From Nocardia harenae NBRC 108248 (GTDB lineage Bacteria; Actinomycetota; Actinomycetes; Mycobacteriales; Mycobacteriaceae), in assembly GCF_001612885.1 (NCBI RefSeq), contig NZ_BDBH01000009.1, forward strand, positions 62,001 to 126,000: 64,000 bases of DNA, written 5' to 3'. Shown in pieces: positions 25,873-35,000 of the stretch. The position numbers were made by a program, and so were the translations under genes. The notes beneath the pieces were generated by a model. The model was not told where the DNA came from, did no database searches, and saw nothing but the letters and a program-made list of their open reading frames with translations. How positions within the stretch are numbered: position 1 is the first letter of the stretch; every line of letters begins with the position of its first letter.

Positions 25873-26868
25873 TCAGGAGGTGGCGGAGGCGGGTGCGGAG
25901 TGCGCCCGGGACCCGAGGCCGCGCAGGAATTCCCACGCGTCGGCGACGATCTCGTCGAGGTCGTTGTGCTCGGGCCGCCAGCCCAGCTCCCGGATGGCGC
26001 GCTCGCTGGCGGCCACCAGGGTGGCCGGGTCGCCCGCCCGCCGTGGCGCGTCGACCGCGGCGATCTCCAGCCCGGTGACCCGGCGCACCGCCGCGATCAC
26101 CTCGCGCACCGAGAAGCCGGTGCCGCTGCCCAGGTTGTAGATCCGGTGCGTGCCCGGCTCGGAGCTGGTGAGCGCGAGCAGGTGCGCGTCGGCGAGATCA
26201 CGGATGTGGATGTAGTCGCGGACGGCGGTGCCGTCCGGAGTCGGCCAGTCGGTGCCGTACACCGCGATCGACTCCCGGTGCCCGGCCGCGACCTGGAGCA
26301 CGAGGGGGATGAGATGGGTTTCCACCACGCGGTTCTCGCCGAGACCGCCGTAGGCGCCGGCCACGTTGAAGTACCGCAGGCTGGTGGCGGCCAGGCCGTG
26401 CGCCACCGCGTAGGAGGTGATGGCGTGGTCGATGGCGAGCTTGGAGGCGCCGTACGGGTTGGTCGGCCGGGCCGGGGCCGCCTCGGTGATCGGCACCTGC
26501 TCCGGCTCGCCGTACACCGCCGCCGTCGAGGAGAAGACCAGCCGCGGGGTTCCGCTGCGGCGCAGCGCCTCCAGCAGCGTCAGCGTCTTCACCACATTGC
26601 CGTGCCAGTACTTCTCCGGTTGCTGCACCGACTCGCCCACCAGCGACTGCGCCGCGAAGTGCAGCACACCGTCGAAGCTCTCCGAGCCGATCAGCTCCAC
26701 GCCGGCGGTGGCGATGTCGCCCTCCACGAAGCGGGCCCCGGCGGGCACGCCATCGGCATTGCCGGTGGAGAGATCGTCCACCACGACCACCTGGTGGCCG
26801 CGTTCCAGCAGGACCTGCGCGCAGACGCCGCCGACGTAGCCCGCGCCACCCGTGACCAGAAGTTTCAC
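25873..26868 (-). CDS. galE: UDP-glucose 4-epimerase GalE
   Basis: A 331-residue short-chain dehydrogenase-type epimerase that interconverts UDP-glucose and UDP-galactose, feeding arabinogalactan galactose in this group. It has the NAD-binding GGAGYVGG at the N-terminus, FSSTAAVYG, the catalytic YGASK (Tyr and Lys of YxxxK) and RYFNVAGA. It begins three bases after the ideR stop, so the two genes form an operon. Specificity for UDP-galactose is assumed from overall similarity. Confidence 0.9.
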   Translation of the reverse strand: MKLLVTGGAGYVGGVCAQVLLERGHQVVVVDDLSTGNADGVPAGARFVEGDIATAGVELIGSESFDGVLHFAAQSLVGESVQQPEKYWHGNVVKTLTLLEALRRSGTPRLVFSSTAAVYGEPEQVPITEAAPARPTNPYGASKLAIDHAITSYAVAHGLAATSLRYFNVAGAYGGLGENRVVETHLIPLVLQVAAGHRESIAVYGTDWPTPDGTAVRDYIHIRDLADAHLLALTSSEPGTHRIYNLGSGTGFSVREVIAAVRRVTGLEIAAVDAPRRAGDPATLVAASERAIRELGWRPEHNDLDEIVADAWEFLRGLGSRAHSAPASATS

Positions 26869-26871
26869 GTA

Positions 26872-27558
26872 TCAGACCAGTTTCACCTGGATGGCGTGCG
26901 CCATCTCGTCGGACAGTTCGAAGCCCTGATGGCCGGGCACCGTGATCAGTACCGAGCCGGGGCGGTTCTCCACGGAGACTCTCGCATCCGGCACCACGCC
27001 GGCCTCGCGCAGTTTGCCGATGACATCCGGGTCGGTCTGGATGTGCTCGGCCAGCCGGCGCACCACGACCGCGTGCACCTGGCCCGGCACCAGCTCGGAG
27101 AGCCGGCTCAGCTGCTCGTCGCCGGACTGCGTCGGGAGTACCCCGAGCTCGTCCAGCCCGGGGATGGGGTTGCCGTAGGGCGAGGTGGTCGGATTGTTCA
27201 GCACCTCGACCAGTCTGCGCTCGACGTCCTCGCTCATGACGTGCTCCCAGCGGCAGGCCTCGGCGTGCACGTTCTGCCAGTCCAGCCCGATGATGTCGAC
27301 CAGCAGGCGCTCGGCGAGGCGATGCTTGCGCATGACCGCGACCGCCATGCCGCGGCCCTTCTCCGTGAGCTCCAGGTGCCGGTCACCGGCGACGAGCAGC
27401 AGCCCGTCGCGCTCCATCCTGGCCACCGTCTGGCTGACGGTGGGGCCGCTCTGTTCCAGCCGCTCCGCGATGCGGGCGCGCAGGGGGACGACGCCCTCTT
27501 CTTCCAGGTCGTAAATCGTACGGAGATACATCTCCGTCGTATCGACCAGATCCTTCAC
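26872..27558 (-). CDS. ideR: IdeR/DtxR family iron-dependent regulator
   Basis: A 228-residue Fe(II)-dependent repressor. Start MKDLVDTTEMYLRTIYDLEEEGVVPLRARIAERL is nearly the textbook N-terminus of IdeR, with the recognition helix QSGPTVSQTVARMERDGL. Metal ligands include Met10, Cys102 and Glu105 (ACRWEHVMSE) and the His residues of the first site. A C-terminal SH3-like domain is present. It controls siderophore synthesis and iron storage. No clear iron box was seen in the 126-base divergent region before acuC. Confidence 0.93.
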   Translation of the reverse strand: MKDLVDTTEMYLRTIYDLEEEGVVPLRARIAERLEQSGPTVSQTVARMERDGLLLVAGDRHLELTEKGRGMAVAVMRKHRLAERLLVDIIGLDWQNVHAEACRWEHVMSEDVERRLVEVLNNPTTSPYGNPIPGLDELGVLPTQSGDEQLSRLSELVPGQVHAVVVRRLAEHIQTDPDVIGKLREAGVVPDARVSVENRPGSVLITVPGHQGFELSDEMAHAIQVKLV

Positions 27559-27684
27559 CAGTCACCCCTTCGTCAACACGAATTCTACCCGGGAACGGCC
27601 ACGCCACTGGAAACGCACTCCTGTGTATTTCTACTGCATGTCAACGCTTCGCGGGGGTCCCCGCTTCCCGCTAGCGTTGCGAGC

Positions 27685-28935
27685 ATGGCCACTGAATCGA
27701 TCGAGCCCTCCGCGACGGTCGTCTGGAGTGATCGATTCCTGGAGTACACCTGGACGCCGGAACACCCGATGAAGCCCGCCCGGCTCGATCTCACCATGGC
27801 GCTGGCCCGGGAACTCGGGCTGCTCGCCGGGGTCGAGACGGTGCGCCCGGAGCCCGCCGGAATGCCGGATCTGCTGCGCGTGCACACCCCGGAATACATC
27901 GACGCGGTGCGACACGCCGTGCCGGAATCCGGCCCGAGCGGGAATCGGCCGTCGGCGCCGCTGTTCGGGCTCGGCTCGGACGACAATCCGGTATTTCCCG
28001 GAATGCACGACGCCGCGTCGGTGATCGTCGGCGGCACGCTCGCGGCGGCAAGGGAGATCGCCGAGGGGCGCACCCGCAGGGCGGTGAGCATCGGCGGCGG
28101 AATGCACCACGCCATGGCCAACTCGGCCGCGGGTTTCTGTATCTACAACGACGCCGCGGTCGCCATTTCCTGGCTGCTCGACCACGGCTTCGATCGGATC
28201 GCCTACGTCGACGTGGACGTGCACCACGGCGACGGGGTGCAGCGCGCCTTCTACGGCGATCCGCGGGTGCTGACCGTCTCGCTCCACCAGCACCCGGCCA
28301 CCCTGTGGCCGAGCACCGGCTGGCCGGACGAGGTCGGTGCCGGGCCGGCCGAGGGCACCGCGCTGAACCTGGCGCTGCTGCCCGGCACCGGGGACGCCGC
28401 CTGGCTGCGCGGCTTCCACGCCGTGGTGCCTGGCGCGCTGGCCGCCTTCCGGCCGCAGATCCTGATCAGCCAGTGCGGAGTGGACACGCACCGGGAGGAT
28501 CCGCTGGCCGACCTGGAGCTGACCGTGGACGGGCAGACGGCGGCCTTCCTGGCCATGCGGGAACTCGCCGACCGGTACGCCGACGGCCGCTGGCTCGCGG
28601 TCGGTGGCGGCGGGTACGGGCTGGTCCGGGTGGTGCCGCGAGCCTGGACCCAGCTGCTCGCCACCGCGCTGGGCAGGCCGCTGCCGCCGGATACCCTGCT
28701 GCCGGAGGCGTGGCGGGAGCGCGCCATGGCAGTCGCGCCGCGGGTGCAGCCGCCCACGGTCATGGGGGAGGGCGGCGATACCCGATACCAGCCGTGGGAC
28801 GGGCCGGGGGGCGCCGTCGACACCGGCGACGCCAAGGCCGACCGAGCCCGCCGCGCCGTCGACACCGCGGTGCTCGCCACCCGCCGCGCCGCCTTCGGGC
28901 TGCTCGGCCTCGACCCGGAGGATCCCCGTGACTGA
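27685..28935 (+). CDS. acuC: AcuC, class I histone deacetylase-like protein deacetylase
   Basis: A 416-residue zinc-dependent deacetylase of the arginase/HDAC fold. Zn and catalytic residues are visible: GGGMHHAM (the paired His), YVDVDVHHGDGVQ (DxH ligands) and CGVDTHREDPL with the third Asp. AcuC proteins deacetylate acetyl-lysine on acetyl-CoA synthetase and other enzymes. ATG at 27685 precedes MATESIEPSATVVWSDRFLEYTW. Its last eight bases overlap the start of the acetyltransferase/acyl-CoA ligase fusion, so writer and eraser are co-translated. Confidence 0.92.
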   Translation: MATESIEPSATVVWSDRFLEYTWTPEHPMKPARLDLTMALARELGLLAGVETVRPEPAGMPDLLRVHTPEYIDAVRHAVPESGPSGNRPSAPLFGLGSDDNPVFPGMHDAASVIVGGTLAAAREIAEGRTRRAVSIGGGMHHAMANSAAGFCIYNDAAVAISWLLDHGFDRIAYVDVDVHHGDGVQRAFYGDPRVLTVSLHQHPATLWPSTGWPDEVGAGPAEGTALNLALLPGTGDAAWLRGFHAVVPGALAAFRPQILISQCGVDTHREDPLADLELTVDGQTAAFLAMRELADRYADGRWLAVGGGGYGLVRVVPRAWTQLLATALGRPLPPDTLLPEAWRERAMAVAPRVQPPTVMGEGGDTRYQPWDGPGGAVDTGDAKADRARRAVDTAVLATRRAAFGLLGLDPEDPRD

Positions 28936-31690
28936 GCCGTACGCCGACGAGCCCGGCACGCCCGCGGTGCCGCCCCCGCCGCCGCAGCACTGGTTCGCCG
29001 ACGTGCTCGCCTCGGACGGCGGCGTGGTGCGGGTGCGGCCGATCACCCCGGACGACGCCGACCGGCTGCAGGAGTTCCACGCGAGGCTCTCCGAGCGCAG
29101 CCGGTACCTGCGCTACTTCGGCCCCTACCCGCGGATCTCGCCCAAGGATCTCTATCGCTCGACGCACGTCGACCACCGCGACCGGGTGGGGCTGGTCTGC
29201 GAGCTGGGCGAGGCGATCATCGCGGTCGGGCGGTACGAGCTGCTGGACCGGGCGGGCGCGCGCGCCGCCGAGGTGGCCTTCGTGGTGGCCGACGAGCACC
29301 AGGGCCGCGGCCTCGGCTCGGTGCTGCTCGAGCACCTCGCCGGGGCGGCCGCGGAGAACGACATCGCCACCTTCGTGGCCGAGGTGCTGGCCGAGAACAC
29401 CGTCATGGTCACGGTGTTCCGGGACGCCGGCTACCAGGTGGAGCGGTCGCGGGACGGCTCGGTGCTGCACCTGGAGTTCGCGATCGACCCGACCGAGGCG
29501 CTGCTCTCGGTGCGCGACGCGCGCGAGCGCGCCTCCGAGGCGCGCAGCGTCGGCAACCTGCTGGCCCCGCGTTCGATCGCGGTGATCGGCGCGACGCCGG
29601 GCACCGGGCGGGTCGGTGGCGTGGTGCTGGCCAACCTGCTGGCGGGGGTGTTCCAGGGGCCGGTGTACCCGGTGAACCCGAACCGGCGCTCGGTGCGCGG
29701 TGTACACGCCTACCCGACGGTGCGCGACATCCCGGACGAGGTCGACCTCGCGGTCGTCGCGGTGCCCGCCGCCGCCATCGACTCGGTGCTCGACGACTGC
29801 CTGGCCAAGCGGGTGAAGGGGCTGGTGGTGCTGACCGCCGGGTTCGGCGAGACCGGGCAGGGCGGCGTCGCCGCCGAGCGGCACCTGGTCGCCGAGGCGC
29901 GCGGGCACGGCATGCGGGTGGTGGGGCCGAGCGCGCTCGGCATCGCCAATACCGACCCGGCGGTGGCGATGAACGCGACGCTGGCCCCGCTGCTGCCGCA
30001 CCGCGGCCGGATCGGCTTCTTCTGCCAGTCCGGCCCGCTCGGCGTCGCCATCCTCGGCCAGGCGGCGGCGCGCAATCTCGGGCTCTCCACCTTCGTCTCC
30101 GCGGGCAACCGCGCCGACCTCTCCGGCAACGACCTGCTGCAGTACTGGGACACCGACCCCGGCACCGACGTGGTGCTGCTGTACCTGGAGAGCTTCGGCA
30201 ACCCGCGCAAGTTCAACCGGATCGCGCGGCGGGTGGCCAGGCACAAGCCGATCGTGGCGGTGAGCAGCGGCAGGCTCGCGGCCCGCGCCACCCCCGATGG
30301 CGACATGGACCGCTCGATCGTGCGCGACCTGTTCGGCCAGGCCGGGATCGTCCAGGTGGACACCATCTCCGAGCTCTTCGACTGCGCCGCGCTGCTGGCC
30401 TACCAGCCGCTGCCCGCCGGGCCCCGGGTCGCGGTGGTCGGCAACAGCGCCGCGCTGAACTGGCTGGCGGTGGATGCCGCCAGGGGCGAGGGGCTGCGCG
30501 TGCAGCGCCCCGCCGCACACCGCCGGGCCCGGCCGCGGCTGCCCCGGCCCACCGAGCGCTGGGTGGACCACGAGGACCAGCAGGAGCCGATCGACCTCGG
30601 GCCGCAGGCCACCCCGGGCGACTACTTCGACGCGGTGGTGGCGGCGCTGCGCAGCGCCGAGGTGGATGCCGTGATCGCGGTCTTCGCCCCGCCGGTGCCG
30701 CTGCCGACGGCCGGGTTCGCCGACGCCATCCGCTCGGCCGCCGCGACGGTGCCGAAGGCGAGGAAACCACTGCTCACCACCTTCATGGCCGAGGAGGGGC
30801 TGCCGAACATGCTCGCCAACCGCGGCGACGGCGCCATCCCGGCGCTCGGCTCCATCCCCTCCTACCCGGACCCGGAGCGCGCGGCGAGGGCGCTGGCCCG
30901 GGTGCGCCGCTACGCGGACTGGCGCACCCGCCCGGTCTCGGCGGTGGTGCGCCCGCCGGGGATCGATGCCGAGAAGGCGGCGGCGCTGCTGCGCGGCTGG
31001 CAGGCCGAGGCGCCGGAGGGGCGCTGGCTCACCGACCTGGAGGCGGTGCGGCTGCTCGGCTGCTACGGCATCGAGGTGGTGGAGTTCCGCGAGGTGCACA
31101 GCGCGGACGAGGCGGTCGCCGCGGCGGAAGAGCTCGGCTACCCGGTGGCGGCCAAGGCGACCGGCGAGCTGTGGCGGCGGCGCGCCGACCTGAGCGGGGT
31201 GCGGCTGGATCTGTGGCGGCCGGAGGCGGTGCGGCAGGGCTACGCGGACCTGGTCCGGCTCTGCGGCGATCCGGTGCTGCACGTGCAGAAGATGGCGACC
31301 AAGGGGGTGGGCTGCGTACTGCGGGTCACCGACGACCCGTCCTTCGGCTCGGTGCTGGAGTTCGGGCTCTCCGGGCTGATCATCGAGCTGCTCGGCGACC
31401 GCGCCTACCGGGCGCTGCCGCTCACCGAGGACGAGGCGGCCGCGCTGATCGACGCGCCGCGGGCGGCGCCGCTGCTCTCCGGCACCCCGGCCAGCCCGCG
31501 GGTGGACAAGGCGGCGCTGGTCGAGCTGGCGCAGCGCATCTCGGCGCTCTTCGACGACCTGCCGGAGCTGCGCGAACTCTCCTTCGATCCGGTGCTGGCC
31601 GCACCGCGGGAGGCGTCGATCCTGTACGCCAGGGCGCGCTTCGGCCCGGAGCCCAGCCGCTTCGATATCGGCCCGCGCCGATTGGTCTGA
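28928..31690 (+). CDS. GNAT acetyltransferase-acyl-CoA ligase (ADP-forming type) fusion, Pat-like
   Basis: A 920-residue fusion. A GNAT domain occupies about residues 25-195 (VRPITPDDADRLQEFHARLS and the acetyl-CoA loop DEHQGRGLGSVLLEHLA). Next are a CoA-binding domain (IAVIGATPGTGRVGGVVLANL), a succinyl-CoA ligase-like domain (IGFFCQSGPLGVAILGQ) and, from about 690, an ATP-grasp domain (YPVAAKATGELWRRRADLSGVRLDL, VQKMATKGVGCVLRVTDDPSFG). The family includes protein lysine acetyltransferase Pat, where the ligase part is a regulatory sensor; here GNAT is N-terminal instead of C-terminal. Its GTG start overlaps acuC. Whether the ligase part is active cannot be seen. Confidence 0.88.
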   Translation: MTEPYADEPGTPAVPPPPPQHWFADVLASDGGVVRVRPITPDDADRLQEFHARLSERSRYLRYFGPYPRISPKDLYRSTHVDHRDRVGLVCELGEAIIAVGRYELLDRAGARAAEVAFVVADEHQGRGLGSVLLEHLAGAAAENDIATFVAEVLAENTVMVTVFRDAGYQVERSRDGSVLHLEFAIDPTEALLSVRDARERASEARSVGNLLAPRSIAVIGATPGTGRVGGVVLANLLAGVFQGPVYPVNPNRRSVRGVHAYPTVRDIPDEVDLAVVAVPAAAIDSVLDDCLAKRVKGLVVLTAGFGETGQGGVAAERHLVAEARGHGMRVVGPSALGIANTDPAVAMNATLAPLLPHRGRIGFFCQSGPLGVAILGQAAARNLGLSTFVSAGNRADLSGNDLLQYWDTDPGTDVVLLYLESFGNPRKFNRIARRVARHKPIVAVSSGRLAARATPDGDMDRSIVRDLFGQAGIVQVDTISELFDCAALLAYQPLPAGPRVAVVGNSAALNWLAVDAARGEGLRVQRPAAHRRARPRLPRPTERWVDHEDQQEPIDLGPQATPGDYFDAVVAALRSAEVDAVIAVFAPPVPLPTAGFADAIRSAAATVPKARKPLLTTFMAEEGLPNMLANRGDGAIPALGSIPSYPDPERAARALARVRRYADWRTRPVSAVVRPPGIDAEKAAALLRGWQAEAPEGRWLTDLEAVRLLGCYGIEVVEFREVHSADEAVAAAEELGYPVAAKATGELWRRRADLSGVRLDLWRPEAVRQGYADLVRLCGDPVLHVQKMATKGVGCVLRVTDDPSFGSVLEFGLSGLIIELLGDRAYRALPLTEDEAAALIDAPRAAPLLSGTPASPRVDKAALVELAQRISALFDDLPELRELSFDPVLAAPREASILYARARFGPEPSRFDIGPRRLV

Positions 31691-31872
31691 CCGGACGTGG
31701 TGCGGAGCGAATCTCCGGCATCGCGGTATCCGTCGGACGAACGACAGTGGAAAAGGCTGCGCGCCGGGCGTTCTTGCCGGACAATCTTCGTCGCACGGGT
31801 CGGGGGGTAACAACCAGCCCGGGTGCGGCGATCTTGTCGCGATCACTGCGTCTGACCGGAGAGGGAACCCCG

Positions 31873-32238
31873 ATGACCACTATGAAGACCGACCCGTCTG
31901 TCCGTACCGCCCCGCGAGTGCGCGGTCGAGCGGCCCGGCTCGCCGGCGCCGCCACCCTGTTCGCGCTGGGGTGCGCGCTCTCGGCCTGTTCGGTGTCGAT
32001 CGGCGGTGATCCGAAGATCGCCGAGGCCGACCTGGAGAAGTCGGTGTCGCAGACGCTGGCCGACGAGGTCGGGCAGACCCCCGATTCCATCGACTGCCCG
32101 GGCGATCTGAACGGCAGCGTCGGCACCACCATGCGCTGCACGCTGAGCGCCGGCGGCGACACCCTCGGGCTGACCGTCACGGTGACCGGCGTCGACGGCG
32201 ACACGGTGAACTACGACGTGCAGGTCGACGAGCAGTAG
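31873..32238 (+). CDS. DUF4333 lipoprotein
   Basis: A 121-residue lipoprotein. The signal peptide ends with ALSACSVSIGG (lipobox LSAC). The mature domain has DLEKSVSQTLADEVGQTPDSIDCPGDLNGSVGTTMRCTLS, with the Cys pair of DUF4333, a family common among actinobacterial secreted proteins of unknown role. ATG at 31873 is preceded by GGAGAGGGAA. The 182-base gap before it contains no other gene. Confidence 0.85.
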   Translation: MTTMKTDPSVRTAPRVRGRAARLAGAATLFALGCALSACSVSIGGDPKIAEADLEKSVSQTLADEVGQTPDSIDCPGDLNGSVGTTMRCTLSAGGDTLGLTVTVTGVDGDTVNYDVQVDEQ

Positions 32239-32256
32239 CCGGTCCCCAAAGGCGCG

Positions 32257-32283
32257 CTGGGCCGATCGGGGGGATCGGCCCAG
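32257..32283. terminator. Bidirectional terminator hairpin
   Basis: Eleven-base perfect arms (CTGGGCCGATC at 32257-32267 and its complement at 32273-32283) with a five-G loop, between the convergent DUF4333 and sigB genes. Confidence 0.75.
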
Positions 32284-32305
32284 GACGTCGGTGTTCGGTG
32301 CCGGG

Positions 32306-33274
32306 TCAGCTGGCGTAGGCGCGGAGCCGGTCGGCCCGCTCGCCCTTGCGCAGCTTGGTCATGACCTCGCGCTCGATCTGGCGGACCCGCTCGCGGGAGA
32401 GCCCGAAGAGCTTGCCGATCTGGTCGAGGGTGCGCGGCTGGCCGTCGTCGAGGCCGAAGCGCAGCCGGATGACCTGCTGCTCGCGCTCGTCCAGGGTGGC
32501 GAGCACGCTGCGCACGTCGTGGTGCAGCAGCCCGGCGATCACCGCCGACTCGGCCGAGGTGGCCTCGGAATCCTCGATGAAGTCACCGAGCGGGGCCTCC
32601 TCGTCGTTGCCGACCGGCATGTCCAGGCTCACCGGATCGCGGCTGTGGTCCAGCAGGTCGGCGATCTTCTCCACCGGGATGCCGGACTCGGTGGCCAGCT
32701 CGGCGTCGGTGGCCTCGCGGCCCAGCTGCTGGTGCAGCTCGCGCTTGATCCTGGCCAGCTTGTTGACCTGCTCCACCAGGTGCACGGGGAGCCGGATGGT
32801 GCGGCTCTGGTCGGCCATGCCGCGGGTGATGGCCTGCCGGATCCACCAGGTGGCGTAGGTCGAGAACTTGAAGCCCTTGGCGTAGTCGAACTTCTCCATG
32901 GCGCGGATCAGCCCGAGGTTGCCCTCTTGGATCAGGTCGAGCAGCGGCATGCCGCGGCCGGTGTAGCGCTTCGCGAGGGAGACCACGAGCCGCAGGTTGG
33001 CTTCCAGCAGGTGCGAGCGGGCCGCCTGGCCCTCCCGGACGACGACCGCCAGATCACGCTTGCGCGTGGCGGAGAGCCGCTTGCCGGTCTCCAGCAGGTG
33101 CTGCGCGTACAGACCCGCCTCGATGCGCTTCGCCAGCTCCACCTCGTCGGCCGCCGTGAGCAGCGCCGTCCGGCCGATTCCGTTCAGGTACACACGGACC
33201 AGGTCGGCGGCCGGGCTCTGGGCGTCGATATCGGCATCGCTGGGGCGCACACGAGTCGTGGCGGGGCTTGTCAT
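32306..33274 (-). CDS. sigB: SigB, principal-like stress sigma factor
   Basis: A 322-residue group 2 sigma-70 factor, the size of M. tuberculosis SigB. Region 1.2 (DLVRVYLNGIGRTALLTAADEVELAKRIEAG), region 2 (LRLVVSLAKRYTGRGMPLLDLIQEGNLGLIRAMEKFDYAKGFKFSTYATWWIRQAI), region 3 and region 4.2 with the -35 helix (TLDQIGKLFGLSRERVRQIEREVMTKLR) are complete. It lacks the long N-terminal extension of SigA. GGAGG lies before ATG at 33274, and an ECF-type promoter lies upstream. It is not next to ideR here, in contrast to M. tuberculosis. Confidence 0.95.
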   Translation of the reverse strand: MTSPATTRVRPSDADIDAQSPAADLVRVYLNGIGRTALLTAADEVELAKRIEAGLYAQHLLETGKRLSATRKRDLAVVVREGQAARSHLLEANLRLVVSLAKRYTGRGMPLLDLIQEGNLGLIRAMEKFDYAKGFKFSTYATWWIRQAITRGMADQSRTIRLPVHLVEQVNKLARIKRELHQQLGREATDAELATESGIPVEKIADLLDHSRDPVSLDMPVGNDEEAPLGDFIEDSEATSAESAVIAGLLHHDVRSVLATLDEREQQVIRLRFGLDDGQPRTLDQIGKLFGLSRERVRQIEREVMTKLRKGERADRLRAYAS

Positions 33275-33309
33275 GACTTGCCTCCTGTCGGTGGTGTCTC
33301 ACTCCGGTC

Positions 33310-33336
33310 AACGGAACCGACAGTGAGAAAGTTCCC
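33310..33336 (-). promoter_or_regulatory. SigE/SigH-type promoter of sigB
   Basis: On the minus strand GGGAACT (33336-33330), a 16-base spacer and CGTT (33313-33310) match the ECF SigE/SigH consensus GGAAC-N16-CGTT. It lies about 36 bases before the sigB ATG. In M. tuberculosis sigB is transcribed by SigE under envelope stress, so the control appears conserved. Confidence 0.75.
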
Positions 33337-33435
33337 GGGGACCGCCCGGGTAAACAGCCTCTGGCCTGCGCTTTCCATCACCTTCGGCTGAGAAGTTCCT
33401 GAGAAGGGCACCCCGCCGCGAACGCCTGTGCGTGG

Positions 33436-34974
33436 CTACGCAGGCACCACCAGACCGTGCCGGACCAGCCCCGTCACCAGGGTCAGTACCGCGTTCGCGA
33501 ACTCCGGGGTCGTCTCGCCCGGGCCGTGCGCCAGGGCGAGCAAATCCGTCAGATCGGACAACGCCGGACCGTCCGGGCGCATTCCCGCGAGCAGCGCGAT
33601 CCCGGCCTCGTCCAGCTCGTGCTGCCAGCGCGGACCGTCGCCGCGGTGCACCCGCGCGACCAGTGGTTCCCAGCCCTCCGGGCCGGGCAGCGCGACGCGT
33701 TCCAGCGCGGTGGCGCCGGGGACCAGGAAGCGCGCGTTCCAGGCGAGCCCCGGATCGGCGGCGACGGCGCGCAGCCAGGCGGAGCGCTCGAAGTAGGCGG
33801 TGGCCTCCGGGCCGAGCGGGTCGTCGAAGCCGTGCGTGAGGTCCTCGGCGAGCAGCTCGGTGGGGCCGTCGACGGCGCGCAGGTAGACGAAGCCGAAGCC
33901 GATCCCGGTGACGCCCTCGGACTCGAGGACCGCCAGCCAGTTCTCGGCGCGGCGCTGCGCCTCCGGCTCGCGCGGGTCGAGCCCGGCATCGCGCAGCCAG
34001 GTGCCGACGTAGAGCGCGGGGTCGGCGACATCGCGCTGCACCACCCAGGCGTCCACCCCGTGCGCGGGCAGCCAGGACGCCACCCTGGCCCGCCAGTCCT
34101 CGTCCGCGCGGTGCACCCAGGCGGCGAGCAGCGACGCGGTGCCGCCGGGGGCGAGAAGCTCCGGCGCGGTGGAGATCACCAGCTCGCTGGCGCCGTCCAG
34201 GGCGAGCCCGGAGTCGCGGTAGGTGTGCTCGACCCGGGCCGGGCCGACCACGAAGGGCGGGTTGGCCACGATCCGGTCGAAGCGCCGCCCGGCCACCGGC
34301 TCGAACCAGGAGCCTGCGAGCAGCTCGACCTCGAGGCCGTTGAGCGCGCAGGTGGCGGCGGCCAGCGCGAGCGCGCGCGGGTTCACGTCGGTGGCGGTGA
34401 CCGAGGTGGCGTAGGAGGCGGCGTGCACGGCCTGTACGCCGCAGCCGGTGCCGAGGTCGAGCACGGTGCCGGTCGGGTCGGTGGGGGTGGCGCGGAGCAG
34501 CGAGAGCGAGGCGTGGCCGACGCCGAGCACGTGCTCCTCGGGGAGGGTGCGGCGGCGCATGGAGTCGTCCAGATCGGAGACGATCCAGCGGGTGCCCGCG
34601 CCGGCGTCCAGCGGACGCAGGTCGAGCGCCGCGCGCACCGTCTCGCCGTTCCGCTCGAGCAGCCCGGCGGCGACCGCGGCGGTGAGCTCGACCGGGGCCA
34701 GCGCGGTGGCCGCCGCGGCGGCCGGGACGTCGTCGTGCAGCAGGAAGAGCGCGATCAGGGTGCCGAGGTCGCCCGCGGCGCGGGCCGCGCGGCGCACCGG
34801 GACCGGCTCGGAGCGGCCGAGCGCGGCATGCGCCTCGGCACCGAGCACGGCGAGCAGGGTGTCGGCGTCGTAGCCCGCCCGCTCCAGCGCGGTGCGCAGG
34901 GCGGGGCAGAGCGCGACCAGCGGCGCGCCGGGGGTGTCGGTGCGAACGGCGAGGGAGTCAGGGGCGTCGGGCAC
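33436..34974 (-). CDS. Class I SAM-dependent methyltransferase (HemK/NPPF type)
   Basis: A 512-residue protein. Residues 1-150 are an alpha-helical domain of unknown role. The methyltransferase core follows: motif I VLDLGTGCGVQAVHAA, motif II TATDVNPRALALA and the catalytic motif IVANPPFVVGP, which in this class methylates an amide or exocyclic amino nitrogen, as in glutamine, adenine or guanine methylases. The substrate is unknown. The C-terminal 200 residues have no named domain. GTG at 34974 is the best start (VPDAPDSL); the reading frame stays open upstream but runs over the VOC gene. Confidence 0.82.
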   Translation of the reverse strand: MPDAPDSLAVRTDTPGAPLVALCPALRTALERAGYDADTLLAVLGAEAHAALGRSEPVPVRRAARAAGDLGTLIALFLLHDDVPAAAAATALAPVELTAAVAAGLLERNGETVRAALDLRPLDAGAGTRWIVSDLDDSMRRRTLPEEHVLGVGHASLSLLRATPTDPTGTVLDLGTGCGVQAVHAASYATSVTATDVNPRALALAAATCALNGLEVELLAGSWFEPVAGRRFDRIVANPPFVVGPARVEHTYRDSGLALDGASELVISTAPELLAPGGTASLLAAWVHRADEDWRARVASWLPAHGVDAWVVQRDVADPALYVGTWLRDAGLDPREPEAQRRAENWLAVLESEGVTGIGFGFVYLRAVDGPTELLAEDLTHGFDDPLGPEATAYFERSAWLRAVAADPGLAWNARFLVPGATALERVALPGPEGWEPLVARVHRGDGPRWQHELDEAGIALLAGMRPDGPALSDLTDLLALAHGPGETTPEFANAVLTLVTGLVRHGLVVPA

Positions 34975-35000
34975 GCCGCTACTCTGCCAATCGCCGGTGC

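Noticed and set aside
27559..27684. Iron box between ideR and acuC
   Set aside because: No sequence close to the 19-base TTAGGTTAGGCTAACCTAA consensus was found there.
28760..31846. 1028-codon open frame opposite the GNAT/ligase fusion
   Set aside because: Low-complexity Arg/His/Gln content with no motif; the plus-strand gene has clear GNAT, CoA-binding and ATP-grasp signatures.
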